A stretch of 6,067 nucleotides of DNA, taken from the NCBI GenBank assembly GCA_030149025.1, contig JASBSH010000405.1:1-6067 (forward strand). Direction: 5' to 3'. Position numbers and translations under genes: made by a program. The DNA is from Actinomycetales bacterium. Lineage in GTDB: Bacteria > Actinomycetota > Actinomycetes > Actinomycetales > BWSM-131. The notes under the pieces are model-generated. The model did not search any database. It worked only from the letters and a program-made list of their open reading frames with translations, and was not told the DNA's origin. This document shows, piece by piece, positions 1 to 6,067 of the stretch (its first letter is position 1; each line of letters begins with the position of its first letter).

Positions 1-1238
1 GTGATCGAGCCGATCGGCACCTCGGCGTCGTCGAAGCCCGGCCACAGCCCCTCGAACATGTGCCTGGACACGCGCCCGTGCAGCGTGGACACGCCGTTGG
101 CCCGCTGGGCCAGCCGCAGGCCCATCACGGCCATGTTGAAGACGCCGGCCTGCCCGCCCGGGTAGCTCTCGGCGCCGAGCTCGAGGATCCGGTCCACCGG
201 CACGCCCTTGAGCGCGTCCGAGTCGCCGAGGTAGAGGCGGATCTGGTCGGTGCCGAACCGGTCGATGCCGGCGGGGACCGGTGTGTGGGTGGTGAACACC
301 GTGCCGGCACGGACGGCCTCGAGGGCCTCGTCGAAGGTCAGGCCGTCGCGCATCACCTCGCCGATCCGTTCCAGGCCCAGAAAACCGGCGTGCCCCTCGT
401 TGGTGTGGAACACGTCCGGGGCCGGTGCGCCGGTCAGCCGCGACCACAGCCGCAGCGCGCGCACCCCGCCGATGCCGAGCAGCATCTCCTGTTGCAGCCG
501 GTGATCGCTGCCACCGCCGTAGAGGCGGTCGGTGATGCCCCGGGCGGCGTCGTCGTTCTCCGGCACGTCGGAGTCCAGCAGCAGGAGCGGCACCCGGCCG
601 ACGTCCGCCTTCCACACGTGGGCCGCGAGCTCCCGACCGCCGGGCAGCGCGACCCGCACGGTGCAGGGCTGGCCGTCGTCCTCACGCAGGAGCGTGAGGG
701 GCAGATCGTCGGGGTCCGAGACGGGGTACGTCTCGGTCTGCCAGCCGTCCCTGGTGAGCGCCTGCTTGAAGTAGCCGCTCTTGTACAGCAGCCCGACACC
801 GACGATCGGCACACCGAGGTCGGAGGCGGTCTTGAGGTGGTCGCCGGCGAGGATGCCGAGGCCCCCCGAGTACTGCGGCAGCACCGAGGTGATCCCGTAC
901 TCGGGCGAGAAGTAGGCGATCGCCTTCGGCCGCTCCCCCGGCAGGGTCTGGTACCAGCGGTCCTCGGTGAGGTACCGGTCCAGGTCGCGAGCGGCCTCCT
1001 CGACGCGCCCGACGAAGGTGGCGTCGCCCGCGAGCGCCTCGCGCCGCTCGGGCGGCAGCTCGGCCAAGAGGGCGACCGGGTCCTCGTGCACCCGCTGCCA
1101 CACGACCGGGTCCATGCTGGCGAACAGGTCCCGGGTCGGTGGGTGCCAGGACCAGCGCAGGTTCAGAGCGAGCGTGCCCAGCGCGCTGATGGGTGCCGGC
1201 AGGACCGTGCGGACCGTGAATCGTCGGATCGCTCTCAC
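1..1238 (-). CDS. glgP: Alpha-glucan (glycogen/maltodextrin) phosphorylase, N-terminal part; runs off the left edge
   Basis: This GT35-family enzyme is PLP-dependent and releases glucose-1-phosphate from the non-reducing ends of cytoplasmic alpha-1,4-glucan. The minus strand reads open for 412 codons from a GTG at 1238 to the window edge. The N-terminus MRAIRRFTVRTVLP followed by LALNLRWSWHPPTRDLF matches the DUF3417-type start of actinobacterial GlgP (M. tuberculosis Rv1328 begins MKALRRFTV, from memory), which supports this start. An alternative in-frame GTG at 1277 would add 13 residues, and an in-frame TGA at 1299-1301 bounds the frame. Visible family motifs are YSGGLGILAGDHLK (residues 123-136), FHTNEGHAGFL (277-287), TTHTPVPAGIDRF (316-328) and NGVSTLHGRVSRHMF (381-395). 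The family is about 850 residues long, so roughly half is present. The PLP-binding lysine lies in the missing C-terminal half and cannot be checked. The gene diverges from glgE across 157 bp, as in M. tuberculosis. No Shine-Dalgarno sequence is visible, and a leaderless transcript is possible. Confidence 0.95.
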   Translation of the reverse strand, partial: MRAIRRFTVRTVLPAPISALGTLALNLRWSWHPPTRDLFASMDPVVWQRVHEDPVALLAELPPERREALAGDATFVGRVEEAARDLDRYLTEDRWYQTLPGERPKAIAYFSPEYGITSVLPQYSGGLGILAGDHLKTASDLGVPIVGVGLLYKSGYFKQALTRDGWQTETYPVSDPDDLPLTLLREDDGQPCTVRVALPGGRELAAHVWKADVGRVPLLLLDSDVPENDDAARGITDRLYGGGSDHRLQQEMLLGIGGVRALRLWSRLTGAPAPDVFHTNEGHAGFLGLERIGEVMRDGLTFDEALEAVRAGTVFTTHTPVPAGIDRFGTDQIRLYLGDSDALKGVPVDRILELGAESYPGGQAGVFNMAVMGLRLAQRANGVSTLHGRVSRHMFEGLWPGFDDAEVPIGSI

Positions 1239-1246
1239 AGATTGCC

Positions 1247-1277
1247 AGGCTACGTCACCCGGCCGCCGAGGTGGCAC
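1247..1277 (-). promoter_or_regulatory. Candidate glgP promoter (leaderless type)
   Basis: On the minus strand, TAGCCT (1252 to 1247) fits the actinobacterial -10 pattern TANNNT and lies 8 nt before the glgP GTG. Transcription would therefore start at or within a base or two of the start codon. A weak -35-like GTGCCA (1277 to 1272) matches TTGACA at four of six positions, with a 19-nt spacer. No AGGAGG-like sequence precedes the GTG, which fits a leaderless mRNA. This is inference from position and pattern only. Confidence 0.4.
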
Positions 1278-1306
1278 GACGGTGTGCGGACCTTCGCCTC
1301 ACACCA

Positions 1307-1316
1307 TGACAAGTCA
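1307..1316. repeat. TGAC-AA-GTCA inverted repeat with nearby half-sites
   Basis: A 10-bp dyad (TGAC, 2-nt spacer, GTCA) sits near the middle of the divergent intergenic region. Two further copies of the tetramer occur close by: TGAC at 1322-1325, 15 bp downstream of the first arm and extended to TGACA in both, and GTCA at 1254-1257 next to the candidate glgP -10. Clustered half-sites could form a regulator site, but 4-bp arms are weak evidence. Confidence 0.25.
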
Positions 1317-1333
1317 GATCGTGACAGCCGCAG

Positions 1334-1346
1334 CCCGGCGCCCGGG
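1334..1346. repeat. GC-rich inverted repeat in the intergenic region
   Basis: CCCGG-CGC-CCGGG gives a small hairpin-capable dyad with 5-bp arms. It is not followed by a U-rich tract and lies upstream of both start codons, so it is not a terminator for either gene. In sequence this GC-rich it may well be chance. Confidence 0.2.
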
Positions 1347-1360
1347 GGTGCGCGCCCCGA

Positions 1361-1389
1361 GTGTGCCCCTCGCCGAGGGTCGATAGGTT
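1361..1389 (+). promoter_or_regulatory. Candidate glgE-treS-mak operon promoter (leaderless type)
   Basis: TAGGTT at 1384-1389 fits TANNNT and is followed by exactly 6 nt before the GTG at 1396. That is the spacing expected if transcription begins on the G of the start codon. The -35 region 17 nt upstream (GTGTGC, 1361-1366) is a poor match to TTGACA. No Shine-Dalgarno sequence is present before 1396. If correct, the operon mRNA has no 5' UTR. A 13-bp palindrome fills most of the -35/-10 spacer. Confidence 0.45.
1367..1379. repeat. 13-bp palindrome in the glgE promoter spacer, possible operator
   Basis: CCCTCG-C-CGAGGG is a perfect inverted repeat with 6-bp arms around one central base. It lies immediately upstream of the candidate glgE -10 at 1384, where a bound repressor would block RNA polymerase. 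It could equally be a chance product of the high GC content. No regulator gene is present in the window to pair with it. Confidence 0.4.
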
Positions 1390-1395
1390 CACCGC

Positions 1396-3482
1396 GTGAG
1401 CAGATCGGGACAGAACGGCCGCAGGCGGGCCGCCGTGAAGCAGCAGACCACCAGACCTGTCGGTTCGCCCCTCGGCCGGATCCCGGTGCTGGAGGTCGGC
1501 CCGGTGGTCGACTGCGGCCGGTGGCCGGCCAAGGCGGTGGTCGGGGAGGCGATCCCGATCACCGCGACGGTCTTTCGTGAGGGGCACGACGCGGTCGCCG
1601 CGACCGCTGTCCTCCTGGACCCGGACGGCGGCGTCCACACCGCCGTGCGGATGGCGGAGACGGCTCCCGGCCTGGACCGGTACGAGGCGTGGGTCGTGCC
1701 GGACGCCGAGGGCGACTGGAGCTTCCGGGTCGAGGGCTGGGGCGACCCCTACGGCACGTGGGAGCACGACGCCGTCATCAAGGTCGAGGCCGACGTCGAC
1801 ACCGAGCTGATGCTCATGGAGGGCGCCCTGCTGCTGGAGCGCGCCGCGGGTGAGACCGGCCGTTCGCAGGACGACGTACGAATCCTGCGTGACGCCGTCC
1901 AGGGTCTGCGCGACGAGACCAGGCCGCCCCAGGCGCGCCTGGCCGCCGGTACCTCGGCCGCTGTGCACGCCGCGCTGGCGCGCCAACCGGTCCGCGACTT
2001 CGTCACCCCTTCGGCGACGTACACGCTGCGGGTCCAGCGGGAGCTGGCGCTCTTCGGGTCCTGGTACGAGTTCTTCCCCCGCTCCGTTGGCGCGCGCTAC
2101 AACGAGGCGACCGGACGCTGGACGTCGGGGACCTTGCGCACCGCTGCCGAGGCGCTGCCGCGTATCGCCGAGATGGGTTTCGACGTCGCGTACCTGACGC
2201 CTGTGCACCCGATCGGGGAGACCAACCGCAAGGGCCGCAACAACACGCTGGTCCCTGAGCCGGGCGATCCGGGATCGCCGTACGCGATCGGGTCCGCCGA
2301 GGGGGGCCACGACGCCATCCACCCCGACCTCGGCACGTTCGAGGACTTCGACTACTTCGTCTCGCGGGCCAAGGAGCTCGGGCTGGAGGTGGCGCTGGAC
2401 CTGGCGCTGCAGGCCTCGCCGGATCACCCCTGGGTGAAGGAGCACCCGGAGTGGTTCACCACGCGCGCCGACGGCACGGTGGCGTACGCGGAGAACCCGC
2501 CGAAGAAGTACCAGGACATCTACCCGGTCAACTTCGACAACGACCCCGAGGGCATCTACCGCGAGGTGCTGCGGATCCTGCTGAAGTGGATCGACCACGG
2601 GGTCACGGCGTTCCGGGTCGACAACCCCCACACCAAGCCGGTCGAGTTCTGGGAGTGGCTGATCGCGGAGGTCAACCGCCGCCACCCCGAGGTGATCTTC
2701 CTCTCGGAGGCGTTCACCCGGCCGGCGATGATGCGCACGCTGGCGAAGGTCGGCTTCCACCAGTCGTACACGTACTTCACGTGGCGGAACACCGCGGAGG
2801 AGCTGCGCGACTACCTGACCGAGCTGTCGACGGGCTCGGACGTCGTCACCGGCGGCAAGCCGGGGACGGCCGACTACATGCGGCCGAGCTTCTGGCCGAC
2901 CACGCACGACATCCTCACTCCGGCAATGCAGTTCGGTGGGCCGACCGCGTTCGCGCTGCGCGCCGTCCTCGCCGCGACGATGTCGCCGACCTGGGGCATC
3001 TACTCGGGGTACGAGCTGGTGGAGAACGTGGCGCGGCCGGGCGTCGAGGAGCAGATCGACAACGAGAAGTACGAGTTCAAACCGAGGCACTTCGACGCCG
3101 CGCTCGAGTCGGGTCACAGCCTGCAGCCGCTGCTGACCAAGCTGAACAGGATCCGGCGAGCCCACCCGGCGCTGCAACGGCTGCGGGGCATCCGGTTCCA
3201 CCCGACCGACGACCCGGCGGTGCTCGCGTACTCCAAGCACCTGCCCGCGCGCCTCAGCCCCACCGGGCACGAGGACACCGTCATCTGCGTCGTGAACCTG
3301 GACCCGCACTCGATGCGGGAGACGATCGTCCACCTGCAGATGCCCGAGCTCGGGATGGGTTGGCAGGAGGGCTTCGTGGCGCACGACATGCTGACCGAGC
3401 AGTCGTGGCAGTGGAGTGAGCATGCGTACGTCCGCCTCGGGTTCGAGACACCCGCGCACGTGGTTCATGTGAGGAGGGCCTG

Positions 3483-3483
<1 letters not shown>
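1396..3483 (+). CDS. glgE: Alpha-1,4-glucan:maltose-1-phosphate maltosyltransferase GlgE
   Basis: GlgE (GH13 subfamily 3) transfers maltosyl units from alpha-maltose-1-phosphate to the non-reducing end of alpha-1,4-glucan in the cytoplasm. The 695-residue length is typical (about 675-700). An N-terminal beta domain covers roughly residues 27-130, a helical segment 135-205, the (beta/alpha)8 amylase-like domain from FGSWYEFFPRS (220-230) to about 595, and a C-terminal beta domain to the end. Catalytic residues are nucleophile Asp409 (FRVDNPHTKP), acid/base Glu438 (FLSEAF) and Asp505 (TTHDIL). Donor-site residues Lys279, Asn283, Gln339, Asn367, Lys370 and Tyr372 align with S. coelicolor GlgE1 numbering plus 15, as I recall it. 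Ser294 falls at the site that is Ser in M. tuberculosis and Val in S. coelicolor. An extra stretch of about 10 residues (around 478-492) precedes a variant loop, FWPTTHD rather than FVNTPD. The GTG at 1396 is the first start after an in-frame TAG (1384-1386). A GTG at 1435, which would drop an Arg-rich 13-residue leader, is an alternative. The gene overlaps treS by 1 nt. Confidence 0.97.
3472..3477 (+). promoter_or_regulatory. Strong ribosome binding site for treS
   Basis: AGGAGG lies inside the last codons of glgE, 5 nt before the treS ATG at 3483. It is a full Shine-Dalgarno match and settles the treS start. The glgE stop and treS start share one base (TGATG), so terminating ribosomes can re-initiate directly. 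Confidence 0.85.
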
Positions 3484-5200
<1,717 letters not shown>

Positions 5201-5204
<4 letters not shown>

Positions 5205-6067
5205 CCCAGGTCGCCTCGCTGGACCCGCCGCTGCAGCACCTGCTGCACGTGTGGATGCCCCGCCAGCGCTGGTACCCGGCCAAGGGCAGGGGTGTCAGTC
5301 TCCGACCGCTGGGCGGCCACCGCCTGGATGACCCGGCGGGCGAGGTGGGGATCGAGGTCCACATCATCGGCCTGGACTCCGGCGACCGTGTCGACGTGGT
5401 GCAGGTGCCGCTCACCTACCGGGCCTCGCCCCTGCCGGGGGCCGAGCAGGCCCTGGTCGGGGAGACGACGCACTCCGAGCTGGGCAGGCGGTGGATCTAC
5501 GACGGCACCCACGACCCGGCCTACGTCGCCGCGTTGCTCGACGCCCTGCAGCTCGCCCCCGGCGCCGACCGCCCCGACGCCGGCAGCGGTTCGAGGGTGC
5601 TGTCCGGTGAGCAGTCGAACACCAGCATCATCGTCGGCTGCGGCAGCGACCGGCCCTCGATCGTGAAGCTCTTCCGCACGCTGCACCCGGGTGCCAACCC
5701 GGACGTCGAGGTGACGGCCGCGCTCCACGAGGTGGGGTGCGACCGAGTGGCGCGGCCCGTCTGGTGGCTGCACGGAAGCTGGACGGCGCCGGACGGCTCG
5801 AGCGCCGAAGGTCACCTCGCCGTCGCGGCCGAGTACCTCGCGGGCAGCCAGGACGCCTGGCGCGAGGCCGTCGCGGCGGTGGAGGCGGGACGGGACTTCT
5901 CCACGAGCGCCCGGGAGCTCGGCGAGACCACTGCGCAGGTGCACCTGGCCCTCGCTCGGGCGTTCGGCACGGTGCCGGTCACCGGGACCGAGCGGAAGCA
6001 GATCGTCGCCGGGTTGCGAGCCCGGGTCGAGTGGGCCGTTTCCTCCGCCGAGGCGCTTGAGCCGTAC
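5201..6067 (+). CDS. mak: Maltokinase (Mak/Pep2), N-terminal part; runs off the right edge
   Basis: Maltokinase uses ATP to phosphorylate maltose at the anomeric carbon, giving maltose-1-phosphate, the donor for GlgE. The plus strand reads open for 289 codons from the GTG at 5201 to the window end. The family is about 450 residues, so close to two thirds is present. Visible features are RQRWYPAKGR (21-30) in the N-terminal cap region typical of maltokinases, LSGEQSNTSIIVG (134-146) as the nucleotide-binding loop of an aminoglycoside-phosphotransferase-like kinase fold, IVKLFRTLHPGANPDVE (154-170) with Lys156 as the likely ATP-contacting lysine, and AEYLAGSQDAW in the hinge region. The catalytic HGD-type motif and the metal-binding Asp would lie beyond the window. 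The gene starts inside the treS stop (GTGA) and is the third gene of the operon. The assignment rests on these motifs plus the glgE-treS context. No frameshift is seen. Confidence 0.93.

Larger units (their letters stand above)
1239..1395. other. Divergent glgP/glgE intergenic control region
   Basis: This is the only real non-coding stretch in the window, at 157 bp between the two GTG start codons. It must hold the promoters for glgP (leftward) and glgE (rightward). It contains two TANNNT hexamers next to the start codons, a 13-bp palindrome (1367-1379), a TGAC-AA-GTCA palindrome (1307-1316) and a GC-rich inverted repeat (1334-1346). A 26-codon reading frame, ATG at 1306 to TAG at 1384-1386, lies in the glgE frame. 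It has no visible ribosome binding site and I do not call it a gene. It does show that glgE cannot start upstream of 1387. No terminator is expected here because both genes point outward, and none is seen. Confidence 0.85.

Noticed and set aside
1334..1357. GC-rich dyads (CCCGG-CGC-CCGGG and an imperfect GGGG...CCCC repeat) as a terminator
   Set aside because: There is no U-tract, and both flanking genes are transcribed away from this region, so a terminator has no role here.
1306..1386. 26-codon ATG frame just upstream of glgE, a possible leader peptide
   Set aside because: No ribosome binding site precedes the ATG, the sequence has no run of regulatory codons, and its stop overlaps the candidate -10 of glgE. 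If that promoter is real the frame would not be on the operon mRNA.
60..1580. 506-codon open frame on the plus strand across glgP, the intergenic region and the start of glgE
   Set aside because: It is antisense to a clear GlgP reading frame. Its Arg/Gly/Pro/Val-rich composition is that of a GC-rich shadow frame, it shows no recognisable domain, and it runs through both candidate promoters.
2451..3419. 322-codon plus-strand frame inside glgE
   Set aside because: An out-of-frame shadow of GlgE, rich in Arg, Gly, Ala and Pro, lying wholly within the catalytic and C-terminal domains of the real gene.

Overview
The window is a very GC-rich chromosomal segment carrying the conserved core of the actinobacterial GlgE (maltosyltransferase) alpha-glucan pathway. 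High GC, GTG starts, TANNNT-type -10 candidates placed directly before start codons, and protein sequences close to those of mycobacteria and streptomycetes all point to an actinobacterium. I cannot fix the genus from this sequence alone.

Layout. Positions 1-1238 (minus strand) hold the N-terminal 412 codons of an alpha-glucan phosphorylase (glgP), which runs off the left edge. Positions 1239-1395 are a divergent intergenic region of 157 bp with candidate promoters for both directions and several small inverted repeats. Positions 1396-3483 (plus) hold a complete glgE (alpha-1,4-glucan:maltose-1-phosphate maltosyltransferase). Positions 3483-5204 (plus) hold a complete treS (trehalose synthase). 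Positions 5201-6067 (plus) hold the first 289 codons of a maltokinase (mak/pep2), which runs off the right edge. glgE/treS overlap by 1 nt (TGATG) and treS/mak by 4 nt (GTGA), so the three form one translationally coupled operon.

How the genes work together. TreS interconverts trehalose and maltose, Mak phosphorylates maltose with ATP to maltose-1-phosphate, and GlgE adds the maltosyl unit to a growing alpha-1,4-glucan. The branching enzyme GlgB, not in this window, usually follows mak in streptomycete-type operons and is predicted to lie beyond the right edge. GlgP, read divergently, degrades alpha-1,4-glucan to glucose-1-phosphate, so synthesis and breakdown share one control region.

I see no mobile element, RNA gene, CRISPR array or unknown system. 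The points most worth a second look are the compact divergent control region, where both genes may be leaderless and the glgE side has a 13-bp palindrome, and a variant active-site loop plus small insertion in GlgE.
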